Shown here piece after piece: positions 53,645-64,000 of a stretch of DNA of 64,000 nt. Numbering within the stretch: the first letter of the stretch is position 1; each line of letters begins with the position of its first letter. Where the stretch lies: the NCBI GenBank assembly GCA_022495995.1, contig JAFEMH010001363.1, positions 186,001 to 250,000 on the forward strand. The letters run 5' to 3'. The notes beneath the pieces were generated by a model. That model searched no databases. It was not told the DNA's origin and was given only the letters and a program-made list of their open reading frames with translations. A program made the position numbers and the translations under genes. This stretch comes from Adenophora triphylla var. japonica. Taxonomy: Eukaryota; Streptophyta; Magnoliopsida; Asterales; Campanulaceae.

Positions 53645-55212
53645 CTAGTCGCTCGTTCCCACACCTGAACTAGCACCCTTCTTCTTCCTCTTCCTCGGTC
53701 CTCGGGAGGTCTTTGGCTTAGCTATCCCAAAAATTTCTATCTCCCGTCGCCCCGGCTCTGGAATAATACGAGTCGGTGAGTCAACCAATCCGGCAGCTCT
53801 CAACGCCGCCTGGGCAGCTCTCCCCTCTCTCAGAGCTGTCCTTCGAGCCATAATTTCAGGGTCATCCCTCATTTTGGCTCTCCTCTCCACGAGTCTCTCA
53901 AAATCCGCTGCCGGATCATCGGTCACATTGTCGGGGTTAGCTTGAGCCTCAGCATCGCGTAGCTCCAGGCTAGATTGGTCTCCTCCTCGGATCCCTCTGG
54001 AATATGCCTCAATGGTGTGCTGGACTGGTCCCATCTGCTCCCTGTACCAGATGAGGTACACAGTGGACGAGATAAGTAATCCCCGGGTCTTCCGTATCAG
54101 TGTGTGAGCGGGAAAAGCTGCTCCTGAAAAAGCCCTGGCAAAGAACCTGAGAGTCTGGATATCAGTCATGTCAAGAGGAACGGTATCCCGGGTCATCTGC
54201 TCTCCGAACCCATCAACAGCCTGTTGTGGGTATCCATACTGCCTCTGAACAAGCAAGGGGATGCTAAATGACGAGAAACGCAATCCCGGCAACCTCACTA
54301 TAGCAGAATCATCCTGCCTGTCGCTCATAGTCTCGAGCCTCCATCCGGGAACCCAGTACTGGATATCAGTGGTAGTATACCTGGCCAGTCGCCTCTGCCA
54401 ACCTTCCTGTGAAGCCTCAGGAGCCACTCGCCTCTGCTGCGTGACCCAAGGTGATGCGATCACGCCCAGGTAATAGGGAGATCAGTCTCAATCGCTCAAA
54501 GAGCCACAACGATAAGAGACTGGGGCTGCCACATCCCATATGCAATGACCCTCTAGACAGTCGGTCCATCCCATGATATGTCTCCGCCAGCAGAAGGGGA
54601 ACTACATCTTTCTCTCCCTGCCCGGGTCGAGTATCGGCCAATATGGTGCCTCGAGAACCCCGCGTCTGTCTGACGACTCCCAGCAGTAAACCAGAGCATA
54701 CCCCGTCGTACTCACGAAGCGATGCAGGAAATCATGATCGGCATAAAAATATCCATGGCTGTGGATGGGTCAAACGACTCCAGGATGCGATCTGACCAAT
54801 CGGGCTATCTCGGGCCCAAGTCAACAAAAGACAGGTCAAGAATCAGATCAATCACCTGCTCGGGGTGAAATCCCAAGAAATCAGCGAGCTGATCAGTCAA
54901 AGGTCGCAGATCTCGGGGAAAGACCACATCCCTAAGCTCAGCTTCCCCAGTCAGTGCCCGAAGCTCCTCAATGGTAGGTGTGAGATCATTATACGAGAGG
55001 GTGAAAACATGCCTCTCGCAATCCCAGTATCTGGATGCGGCTCGAAGAAGATTCCAATCAACTGCCCACTCCTTTAATGCCCAGATGCATCTCAACCCAT
55101 ATCGTTGGTCGATGATCCTTCTATTGTTATCGCGATGATGGCGAGTCAGATTTATGAGATCGGAATGAAATTGACGCTCTTTGGTCTTAGATCTGTCGTC
55201 ATAATGTTCCAT
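53645..55212 (-). pseudogene. antisense gene 2, DUF7745-like protein
   Basis: Starts MEHYDDRSKTKERQFHSDL at 55212. It contains WALKEWAVDWNLLRAASRYWD, VFTLSYNDLTPTIEELRALTG and, after a TAG at 54805-54807 and frameshifts, VVPLLLAETYHGMDR and LSLWLFERLRLI. These I recognise as the plant DUF7745 family common near retrotransposons. The open C-terminal part (54463-53645) ends with a helical Arg/Ala region and a basic cluster GPRKRKKKG resembling a nuclear localisation signal. Molecular role is unknown. It lies opposite pol, downstream of integrase, about 600 bp beyond antisense gene 1. Confidence 0.7.
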
Positions 55213-55837
55213 TTTGGGCCAAAGATCAAATCTTGGAGCTAATTATGAGGTGGAAGGCAAGTTTGACACCTACTGCAACTGCTGGAATCAGTGGTTTACG
55301 AGTCTGCCTTTTATAAAGTGCTGGGGCTTGCTGATCAAGAAAACTGTTCTCAGGAATCTCTTTGTCGTGCGACATAAAGTCTCCATGAAGTCCTGTGTCG
55401 GACTACATGGAGAGGTCCATCAGGAAAACCAGCAGCAGCAAATGCAGCAGTCCCAAGCGACCCAACGTTTGCCCAAAAAACCACCCAAACCTGTCCAAAA
55501 CACCACAAAAACATACCTAAACACTCCCCCTCGCTCATAAAGCCCACGGAAGAGGATTCGGGACATCCGACACACCCACAGACACATAAATTTCACCCAA
55601 TGCGTACAAAAACCGCAAAAACACCCAATCACACCCAAAAGCCACCATTTTGTGCCTTTCTTGGGACGAACTCGTGCATATAAGCTCAAAAATACATAAG
55701 TAAACAAATATTGTACTTGTCAAAGTGCAAAATCAATAAAATATTTGTTTTACAATCCAAAAGAACAAAAATAGCACATGCATTTCTCCTCTCTCCCTAA
55801 AAAGAGTCGAAGCATGGCAAAAGGGGATCGCAGCTGG
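55213..55837 (-). other. region between the two antisense genes
   Basis: No gene supported. On the minus strand it holds a TATA-like box and a palindrome pair upstream of antisense gene 2 (separate entry), and the presumed 3' end of antisense gene 1. Confidence 0.5.
55309..55407 (-). promoter_or_regulatory. candidate promoter of antisense gene 2: TATA plus palindrome pair
   Basis: Minus-strand TATAAAA at 55309-55315, about 100 bp before the ATG. Palindromes lie at 55363-55374 (TGTCGTGCGACA) and 55396-55407 (TGTCGGACTACA), 33 bp apart. The stretch 55,360-55,420 is visibly similar to LTR segment 44,292-44,345, including the 33-bp spacing. Confidence 0.6.
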
Positions 55838-58194
55838 TCAATCCTGCTCGGAATCATCCTCCTCGCCCTCCTCGGAGCTGTCGTCATCTTGAACGCTGCC
55901 CACCTCCTCCTCGGAGCCGCTCTGCTCCTGGCCGTCGCTGCCACCCTCCGGCTCCTCATGGATCTCGCCGTCAGAGTCATCACCCTCATAATGCGCCCAA
56001 GGCTGGGGCTCAGCATAATACCCCTGCCACTCAGGAACGACGGAATAAGGGGGCTGGTAGGGATCATCCTCGCCATCATCACCCTCGAGTACAGGCTTGA
56101 CTAGATCCGCCTTCCTGAGAACCAGAAGGAGCCAAAGCCGGCCTGGGCCTCTTCTTCGGAGGCACAACGTCACCGGGCTGGGAGCTGCACCTCCCCTTCC
56201 AATGCTCCGCGCTCCTCTGGAACTGGCGCAGCATCTTCATGGCACCAGTAAATGCCTTCGCCACCGTCCTGAACGTCTTGGCTTGAACCTGTTCAATGAA
56301 AACAGAAAAGGCAGTCAGAAGCAATCAATGCGGATAGTAAAGTAGTTAAAAGCTGGAACAAATCATAAAAGAAAAGATCACTCACGGAGGTGGTCCCGCG
56401 AGGCAGTCGCAGATGCGGATGAGTCTCAGACATGTCGAAAGAGGAGCGGCGAATACTACCCCCAGCCACATACTCAAAAAAGCGAGGAGGTGCCGGTAGC
56501 TGCATCCCCGCTGCCCTCCTAGCAGCCATAACCTGAGGAGTCACCAACCGGGTGAAGACGAACTGGGCATAGTCCCCAGCATCAGAAAGCTCAGCAACAT
56601 CAATGCCGGTCCGCAGCCGCTCCAAGTCAGGCAAGGCCCGGATATGCCATATTCCCTCAGGAGGATCATGAGGGACACGGGCGAAAGCGCCATGACTATG
56701 CTTCCTGCAAACTCTCTCCCCCAAATACAGGGCATCTCACTCCAGGCCAACCAACAGCCTCCTCATCCTGGTCACCAGGGCAGCAGCACCAATCAAATCC
56801 TCGCCATACCTGCCATGCCAGGGGAAATGTCTCAACCCAACAGGGGTACCCCGTAGAGCAATCATGATGTCATGGTAGCAAGCCGTCCTACGGGGCTTCG
56901 CCCCGTCCACCTTCCGGCTCTCCCTCACTCCAAAAGTCCAACGGCGCATAGTAGGGAACAGATCTGCTGCAATCCTCTCAGGCACAGTCCAGGCGTAACA
57001 GCCGAATACCTCATAAGCCCACACCTGAAATTAAAAGACAAATCTTTCAGTGTGCAGCAACAGTAAAAGAAATGATGACAGAACAGTCAAATACAGAGGT
57101 CAAGTCGCGAAAAGCAAAAGACCTACCTCCAACACAATCTGATAAAAATCCAACGAGGTCACACTGCCTCTGCTCACCTCATCAAGGCCCCTATACACCT
57201 GGGCCAAACCAGCCTCTCCCCAGGAGAAAGTGGACACCTGGCTCCAATCATGAAGAGGCTCCAACAGAAGGGTCAATGCCGTCGTAGAGGCATTACAAAA
57301 TAGGGTATCAGAAAATCCGGCCCAGACAAAGGCCCTGGCCAACTGCTCAGCTGTAACAGTAGCAGCATCCTCAGCAAAAAGACTGCACTGATAAGTCAAA
57401 GCAGAATGCAACTCAGCCAAAGGAACCCCATTGCCCCTCAGGCAAAGGGTCAATCCAGTCAAAGCTCTGATAGCATCTGGGCTCAGCACGCCAGGATCCT
57501 CAGAAAAGATCGGCCTCTCCGTGAACTACAGACCAGTAATAGCAGTGAAGTCGTATGGAGTGATGGTCGACTCACCCCAAGATAGATGGAAAGTGTGGGT
57601 AGAGTCCCACCAGAACTGCCTAAAGGCTCGCACAAGCTCCACGCTCCTCGGCGTGTCCCCAAAAGCTCCGACAGTTGTGAAGAATGGTCCAAGACCAGCA
57701 GCAAAGACTAGGCCCTTAGGACTGTCCGGCAAAACAGAAGAGCCCGGAAGAAGACCCCAAATGGTCGCAATAGCCTCAGGGGACCCCTTGGTCCACAAAG
57801 TCTGCAGGTAAGCACATCACAGGTATCAAAAACCATACTCATCACAATATGTGCATTCAATATGTGCATTCATTCATGTGCACCACCAAATTCTTTCAAA
57901 AAGAAGAAAAAACAAAATTCTTTCAAAATAATGCACTTCATGCCAAGCATGCAATTCCTATTTGGGTGCAATTTTCCCCAATTTCAATCTCAAACCCTAG
58001 AAATCAAATTTCAAAAAGGGTTAATCTTTTAGAAATCTTACCCCCTTCTGCTCCATCATAGAAGTATGAAAGTCGAGACCCGGGTAAAGCCCGTGTCCCT
58101 CGGGGAATCTCTTCCCCTTGTTCCGATCCACAAGCCTCCGTCTCTCGGACAATACTTGCTGCACATTCCTTCTCGATTCGGCTCGCGGAGGCAT
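55838..58194 (-). pseudogene. antisense gene 1, plant mobile domain (PMD)-like protein, four exons
   Basis: Exons on the minus strand: 58042-58194 (MPPRAESRRNVQQ), 57127-57801, 56386-57024 and 55838-56288. All three introns (240, 102, 97 bp) have GT...AG ends and lie in phase 0: donors GTAAGA, GTAGGT, GTGAGT; acceptors TGCAG, TTCAG, AACAG. Exon 2 has THTFHLSWGESTITPYDFTAITGL split over two lines in the protein core typical of PMD (PF10536). Exon 3 starts VWAYEVFGCYAW. Exon 4 has KKRPRP, then a strongly acidic tail. Stops at 57526-57528 (TAG) and 56737-56739 (TGA, a Trp position) and one frameshift near 56,115 break this copy. PMD proteins MAIN/MAIL1 act in plant gene silencing. Confidence 0.78.
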
Positions 58195-58539
58195 TGTCAA
58201 AATCTTTGATTTAAATCAAATTGAGGGAAGAAATTTCGAAATTCTCTCTCCCTCTTTCTCTCTGTTCTCGGCGACAATGGAGGGTGTTTTTTAGATCTGT
58301 CTTACGACCTGCGGTTTTAATTAAAACTGCCTAGGAACCTTCCCTTGTCGCACGACATCCATAGTCCAGAAGGGTGATTTTCCCCTTTTGCCCCAGATTA
58401 AATTCTGTCAGCCCATCTTGGCTGCCCATCATTAAAATTCACCATTTCATTTGGGTTCAAATGCCCACCTCTCTTGGTCACCATGGCCCGGAATGGCCTT
58501 AAACTACCCGGTCCGGAAAGACCGTACAGATTTTCCACA
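58195..58539 (-). promoter_or_regulatory. upstream region of antisense gene 1
   Basis: No gene. Contains the palindrome TGTCGCACGACA at 58346-58357, 152 bp before the ATG, and the AT-rich inverted repeat GTTTTAATTAAAAC near 58,315. I saw no clear TATA box. Confidence 0.45.
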
Positions 58540-59010
58540 CAGTAAAAATTCGCGGGAGACTTCCCAAAGAAAAAAGTCAAATTCGCGGGTGACTCCCAAA
58601 GAAAAAAGTCAAATCATCAGGATGACTCCCCACCAAAAACAGTCAAGTACGCGGGGTGACCTCCCAAAGAAAAAATAGTCATATTTCGCGGGTGACTCCC
58701 AAAGAAAAAGTCGAATCATCGGGATGACTCCCCACCAAAAACAGTCAAAGTCGCGGGTGACTCCCAAAGTAAAAAACTCAAATTCGCGGGTGACTCCCAA
58801 AGAAAAAAGTCAAATCATCGGGATGACTCCCCACCAAAAACAGTCAAAATCGCGGGGTGACTTCCCAAAGAAAAAATAGTCATATTTCGCGGGTGACTCC
58901 CAAAGAAAAAGTCACATCTTCGGGTGACTCCCTAAAACAGTCATGTCCTAGCGGGTGACTCCCAAAGAAAAAAGTCACATTTTTCGGGGTGACTCCCCTT
59001 GGAACAGTCA
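58540..59010 (+). repeat. 3' minisatellite with GGGTGACTCCC core
   Basis: About 13 diverged units of roughly 32-36 bp (GTCAAATTCGCGGGTGACTC and so on), arranged in a larger repeat in which GGGATGACTCCCC units alternate with GCGGGTGACTCCC units. Tandem repeats upstream of the 3' LTR are known in Tat elements. The core resembles the LTR-end block GGCGACTCCCAAGATAAAA. Confidence 0.85.
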
Positions 59011-59231
59011 ATTTCGGGTACAAAACCCGTAGCCTTTCATTGGCACCCCCCATCTTCAACGAACTACGATTCGGCTTGATTCCCCTACGGGATACGTAGG
59101 AATCCTCTTCATAAGAGGTCCAGCCACTTGACCATCTTGGTCACCTCTTTCCCCACCGTTCGTGTCCGGCTCGGGATTCTCATTGTGTCGACGACCCCAC
59201 TTCCCGTGGAAGTGACGTCGCCGAGGGGCTC
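59011..59231 (+). other. end of internal region, before the 3' LTR
   Basis: No gene. The last bases (CGCCGAGGGGCTC) include a short, weak purine tract where the PPT should be. Confidence 0.45.
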
Positions 59232-60949
59232 TGTGAGTACCCCGATCCGAACCCATGATTTGGATCCACTTTAATTAAATTTTGGGCTTACATAATTGCT
59301 AAAGAAGCAAATAAGGTCCAAAAATCCCAACAGCCCATCAGTCCATTGGGCCTGCCAAGCATTCGGCCCAACATGGCCAAAAGATGTACGCTGTCGTCCG
59401 ACATGGAAGTCACTAAGGCGGTTTAACTGCCCTTGTCGTGCGACATAAGACGCCCCATCAGCCTGCTTATAAATACAAGGCATGGCTGATCATTTTAGGG
59501 GACTTGGAGTGAATATTGGGGGAGGATACAGTAATATAAGGGAAACTCTGTCCAAATAGAGTCTCCCTCTCTCTCTCACATACACACACTCACCTCCCTC
59601 CTCACACACACACACACTTCAAGGCCAAGATCCAAAGTAGCTCCCTTTGTTGGTGTGTAGAAGGGGTAGACACCATACTATTGGTAATCTCACCTTGTGG
59701 ACTACAATAGGTAGCCACTAAACCCTTCTCCCTCTTTAAATAAAGTCTTTAAACACATTGCGTGCTTACTTGCCTTCATATTATGTAGAAATTGGGATTT
59801 TTGCATGATAAAGGTGGTGGAGAAGTGAATCTTCAATATTCACTTCTCCCCACCTCAGATCTGTACATTTGATCATCTTAGGATCAATAAAGATTCAATC
59901 TTTATGCATTAGCATGGAGTTAGGAGGTGATGGCTACTTCAAAGTGGCAAAAAACATGTGATTTATCACATTTGGCCACTAAAGCCATGTGATCCTCCCA
60001 TAATACTCATATATTAGTATTATATTACTGTTTACAGTTTTTAAATGTGCTTGGTTTGCCTTGAGGAACAAAGGGGAAACAAACAGACTGAAGGGCACAG
60101 AAATGGCCTATCTATGTCGTACGACATGGGGCTCCATGGAGATCCTATGTCATACGACATAGAGATCCCAGAAGGCTGTAAAGCCATTCTTGGACTTCAG
60201 ATCTGTCCAGTTTATTCCCTTGGCAACTCAGAGCTTTCCTAAGCATTTTTGTGGCTCATAAGCCACTATTTGAGCGCCTATAATCCATTTGGGTGAGATT
60301 TATTGGAGGCGGATTGTCACATGACATGGACAACTTCGGATGTTCCATGTCGCATGACATCCATATCATTCAAAGCCTATCGTGACTTTGTTCACTCCCG
60401 TCAATCCCAAACTGTGTTTTAGACCTTCAAATAGTGTCTTTACTGAGTTAAATAAATGTCATTTCTTTCCCAGAAACTTCTTGGTCTTTGTAATAAGACA
60501 ATCTGACCAAGAGACATCATGTCGTGCGACACCCTCTGCCTAGGAGGTCCTGTGTCGGACGACATGGGATGTCTCTGGGCAGATTGTCTTACCTTCTTCC
60601 TTGTTATGATAATCACAATATGTAAAAGGGCTTGGCCCCCTGTCATGGCTCACAAGTTGTACTCAGCTTCCATATTATCAATGAAAATGTCAAATTTGCA
60701 TTTTTTACACATCGAAACATATTGCACACACACTTTGAATGTCCAAAAATTGTCCAATGTTGATTGAAAGTCTCGAAAGAGGTGTGTTGGGTGAACTCTC
60801 TAGTTCTTCCCAAACACGTAACCAGACTCCCGGACTCAAAATCTCTTAAAATAGGTTTTTCAATGTTTTCCTCTAAAAACGGCGTGGCGACTCCCAAGAT
60901 AAAATCATATTTTATCTTTTACATTTATTTTTCGGCGAGCGTTCATTCA
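59232..60949 (+). repeat. 3' LTR of the 17.5-kb Tat element
   Basis: 1718 bp, same ends as the 5' LTR, about 34 substitutions by hand count. TATAAATA at 59468-59475. Confidence 0.96.
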
Positions 60950-60954
60950 AGAAT

Positions 60955-63925
60955 AAATCTCAATAAGTTGCTATGCATGCAACAATATGCCATATAATAT
61001 GCAACACATAAACAGGTTGCAATAAATCACATGGGGAAAACAGTAAACACTTTACGTTACCTTTCCCGCCTGACCTATAAGTCATACTATCTGCAACACC
61101 TACACAGGTTGCTCAATATATATGCAACACACACAGGCTGCTCAAATAATATATGCAACATACACAAGCTGCTCAATCTCAAATATGCAACACCCACAGG
61201 TTGCTCAATCAATATACTGGTAAAATGGTAAACACATTCTGTTACCTTCTTTTTACCTTTTCCCATCTGAACAATATGTAGTACAACGGTGGGAGATAAA
61301 CTCCACTCATTTGTGAATTGCTTATTGCCTATTCACGACTTATACGATCCCGATCGGAGACCTATATAAGCAACGGTGGGAGTAGTACTCCTCCCTATTG
61401 TGTGGACTGCTGCTTGCCTATCCACGTCTTATAAGACCCATTTTCTAGGGAACCATATAAGACATCAGCAATTCTATGAAATGACTGCACAAATCCATAG
61501 AAGCTGAACCCCAGCCTGCAACTACAGAAGGGGAATGGCCCAAGGTATAAGGCAATCTAACCACCTCATGGAACACATCCACTAGTGATAGTATTCCCGA
61601 TACCCCCGAATAAACAACTACTAAAACCATAATCAAGCACATAATAGATACTTGAATTTAATCCACACCGTGGGATATCAATATGTAACATGATACTTTA
61701 CTCATGCTAAACCAATCACAATAGTGCACATATATATTTTACACTATTAACTAACAACACTCCAATGACATGGTATGCTTACTCATGCTCAAACCAAATG
61801 GAATAGTGCAACACGCATTTAAACACTGTGCACAATCAATCATGGATATGAAATCACATATGGCACAATAAATTACATATAAGCCCTACATATCCATGCT
61901 CAATCTCAAGAAGTAGTGCCACAAATATTTCATGCACTATCCGAACCAATCATCACATATCGGTCATCAAGTACAGGTACAATACAATATAAGTAGCCCT
62001 ACTTAATCAGACCCTAAGGTTGAACACTTTCTATAAAGGTTCCAACCCAAACAAATAGTGTAATACACATTTTACACCTTACTTGGACCATCCACCATGT
62101 AATACAATCAAGTAAGGACTCAATGCATATCAAGTAATCCCTACTGATTCATTATACACTATATAATCTAGTGACAGTGTATTAATACACTTGGCCCCAA
62201 ACCAAATCAATTAGTGCTAACTAATTTTACGCACTATAACCCCATAACCATCTAGGGCCAACCACGTAGAGATACAATGTGCTATACATAGCCCTACGCA
62301 TTCACAATACCACATCTAACAACTTCTTTTAAGGTTACTTGATCAAATACCAAGTTTTACAACTTTTGGTTTAAGTTCCATAAACTGCCTTCCAAGCATG
62401 CTCACGACATTATTTAAAGCACTTCCCTTTATCCAATTGAACCATTTCAAGTTCCATAGTGTAGTACTAAATTTGTACTAGATTCAGGGTTAAAGAGTGT
62501 TCCAATTCATGTTGATTTGACTAGGTTTGCAAAGCCTAGAAAAAGGTTCAAGGCTGCAAATGAGAAACAATTCAAGTGCCAAGCTGCCTTCCAAGCATTT
62601 TTAGGACACTATTTGAAGCTCTTGCCTATCTCTTTTTGGCCTATTGAAAGTTATACATTGTAGTACAAAATTGTACTAAATGCCTAGTTAAAGAGTGATT
62701 AAATCCATGCTCATTTAACTATCTTAAAAAGCTTGCAATGTAGCCAACCTGGTACAGTTCTGGAATGACTCGTGCTGCTGGGAACGAGCCGTTCCCAACA
62801 CCTGCATGACTGCTCCAAATGCCACGACTCGTGACCATACCAGACCTCCATTGTTGCACAGCCTCACAGTACAAGGTCACGACTCTTGGTTAATGGCACG
62901 AGTCGTGCCCCACTCCAGGAACTACTGATTTCTGCATTCATCAGCAGCTCAAGCACAACTCAAGTTTTTTCATACACCTTCCCTGTAGCTCACTTTTACT
63001 AAGTCTAGGCATCAGTAAGTGGCTTCTAAACACAGATAGGTACTTACTCCATGGAACACAACATGGTTAAACAACAACTATATCAAATCCAACCCGAATA
63101 CTCAAGCCATGGCATGGAAGTATTCAAGTTCTACCCAAACCAATTTCCTTTTCATTTTCAACCCTCAGCTGATGTTTCACCCTCTACCAAACTTGCTCAT
63201 AACATCAATAAGAACATCATTAATCATAGTATGAATAGTTAAGGAAGGAATGCATAACAACTTACTAATTTTTATAAAATAAAAGGAAGATAGGATCGGC
63301 TCTTCTTGCCCTATTCCACTCCCTTAGCAATAATTTGGACGGAATCCACAACCACTCCACGGCTGAATTTATGGGAATTTATGAAGCTTGGCTAGGGTTT
63401 GGGACTCTTAGAACGTAGAGATAATAGAGAGAAACTGAGGAGGTGATTATCCTCCTTGGATAAGCTTGGGAAGGATATTTATATAGCCAATTTACACTCT
63501 AGCTCCTCAAGGTTTCACACAACCACAAACCACCACCTTGAATTTATACTTACACATAAGCACCTCAAAGCTTTTATAACACTTTCCTTTAAAGATTTCA
63601 AGTGTTAACAATTTACTACACCAATTCCTCCTTTCTTTTACTTAGACATTATATGATCAAAATCACTTTAATAACATCTAAGATCAAATAATTTATCAAA
63701 ATATGAAAATAACACATACTCAAATCCAATTATCAATCCAAATACTAGAGGAACACATAGTCACAATCAACTAAATAACAACTAAAACCATGTAATTTAG
63801 CAATCTAGCCAAATAAACACGTCATCATTTCACAAATTCATATAATGCCTAATATAAGGCAATACACCACATTCCCACGTGCTCAACACATGGTCAAATT
63901 AGTGCCCGGACCTAGGGTCATGACA
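60955..63925 (-). repeat. main part of the Tekay/Del-type 3' LTR
   Basis: On the minus strand it starts TGTCATGACCCTAGG just after a purine-rich tract and has TATAAATAT at 63475-63483. No coding region. It carries GCACGAGTCGTGC-type palindromes at 62823-62833 and 62896-62908 and a TGCAACA-rich stretch near 60,975-61,210. Continues, after removal of the inserted Tat element, at 43410. Confidence 0.65.
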
Positions 63926-64000
63926 CTCACTCCCCCTTAAATAAAATTCGTCCCGAATTTTAAACATACTTACCTTAGTGCTCAATAACCACCCAATTCA
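63926..64000 (-). mobile_element. PPT and 3' end of the internal region of a Tekay/Del-type chromovirus
   Basis: On the minus strand TTTAAGGGGGAGTGAG (63926-63941) directly precedes the LTR start. Before it AAAATTCGGGACGAATTTTA is the phrase I know from the end of Tekay/Del internal regions. The coding part lies beyond the right edge. Confidence 0.6.

Larger units (their letters stand above)
43411..60949 (+). mobile_element. complete 17.5-kb Tat-lineage retrotransposon with two antisense genes, no protease
   Basis: Two 1718-bp direct LTRs, Tat-type PBS, leader, gag, pol (RT-RH-aRH-INT), two antisense genes, a 3' minisatellite and a perfect 5-bp target duplication. By hand count the LTRs differ at about 34 positions (about 2%). 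Gag carries two stops and one frameshift; pol carries two frameshifts in integrase. No retropepsin motif exists between the gag knuckle and RT, unlike the homologous element at 1-13398, which has two. It is therefore non-autonomous or belongs to a PR-less group. Confidence 0.96.
43406..60954. other. target-site duplication AGAAT of the 17.5-kb Tat element
   Basis: AGAAT at 43406-43410 and 60950-60954, directly outside the LTR ends. Confidence 0.95.

Noticed and set aside
55778..56104. Plus-strand hydrophobic 108-codon frame resembling a membrane protein
   Set aside because: It is the exact complement of the acidic tail of the antisense PMD-like gene; Glu/Asp codons read backward give Leu/Val/Ile.
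58540..59010. Regularly spaced short repeats that could be taken for a CRISPR array
   Set aside because: Units are imperfect and contiguous, with no unique spacers, and lie in a plant retrotransposon 3' region. It is a minisatellite.
62750..62910. GCACGAGTCGTGC repeats as evidence that the CRM LTR recurs here
   Set aside because: Only the palindrome is shared; flanking sequence differs, so it is not a second copy of that LTR.

Overview
The window is nuclear DNA of a flowering plant, most likely a eudicot. I infer this from the plant LTR-retrotransposon lineages present (Tat, CRM and Tekay/Del-type Ty3/gypsy; two Ty1/copia), the plant-only protein families they carry, and one small two-exon plant gene. 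I found no bacterial, organellar or RNA genes. About 95% of the window is retrotransposons nested in one another, as expected in heterochromatin.

Layout. (1) 1-13398: a minus-strand Tat-lineage element cut by the window edge, with integrase, two RNase H domains, RT, an unusual double-protease polyprotein, gag, PBS and 5' LTR. (2) 13399-13459: a 61-bp start of a Tekay-like LTR. (3) 13465-15398: the front half of a decayed minus-strand copia element. (4) 15399-17113: a solo Tat-type LTR with a perfect 5-bp target duplication. (5) 17580-30242: a complete 12.7-kb Tat element with matching target duplication AGTCC. It has gag-PR-RT-RH-aRH-INT on the plus strand, an 86-bp tandem repeat, and a multi-exon antisense gene. 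(6) 30248-33273: residual LTR and low-copy DNA, a possible hAT-type transposon, and the only host-type gene seen (TPD1-like, 32335-32861). (7) 33274-39003: a non-autonomous copia element whose gag-PR-RNase H parts are fused in one open frame. (8) 39130-42962: a CRM-clade chromovirus fragment. (9) 42963-43410 plus 60955-63925: one long Tekay/Del-type LTR, split by (10) 43411-60949, a complete 17.5-kb Tat element with target duplication AGAAT. This last element lacks a protease domain and carries two antisense genes, one plant-mobile-domain-like with four exons and one DUF7745-like.

How the parts may work together. Both complete Tat elements place a promoter-driven, spliced antisense gene between integrase and the 3' LTR. 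The predicted antisense proteins all contain nuclear-localisation-like basic clusters. In the 17.5-kb element a short palindrome (TGTCGTGCGACA) occurs seven times per LTR, two of them just upstream of the LTR TATA box. It recurs about 150 bp upstream of the start codon of each antisense gene, and the pairs repeat a 33-bp spacing. Other LTRs in the window carry their own family-specific palindrome, and the Tat LTRs and repeats contain hairpin arrays whose stems change in a compensatory way. I read this as a candidate cis/trans regulatory module (antisense protein plus element-specific palindromes). The sequence layout is visible; the function is hypothesis.

By hand count the LTR pairs differ by about 2% (17.5-kb and 12.7-kb Tat elements) and 3% (copia), so these insertions are fairly recent. 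The flanking elements are older and broken.
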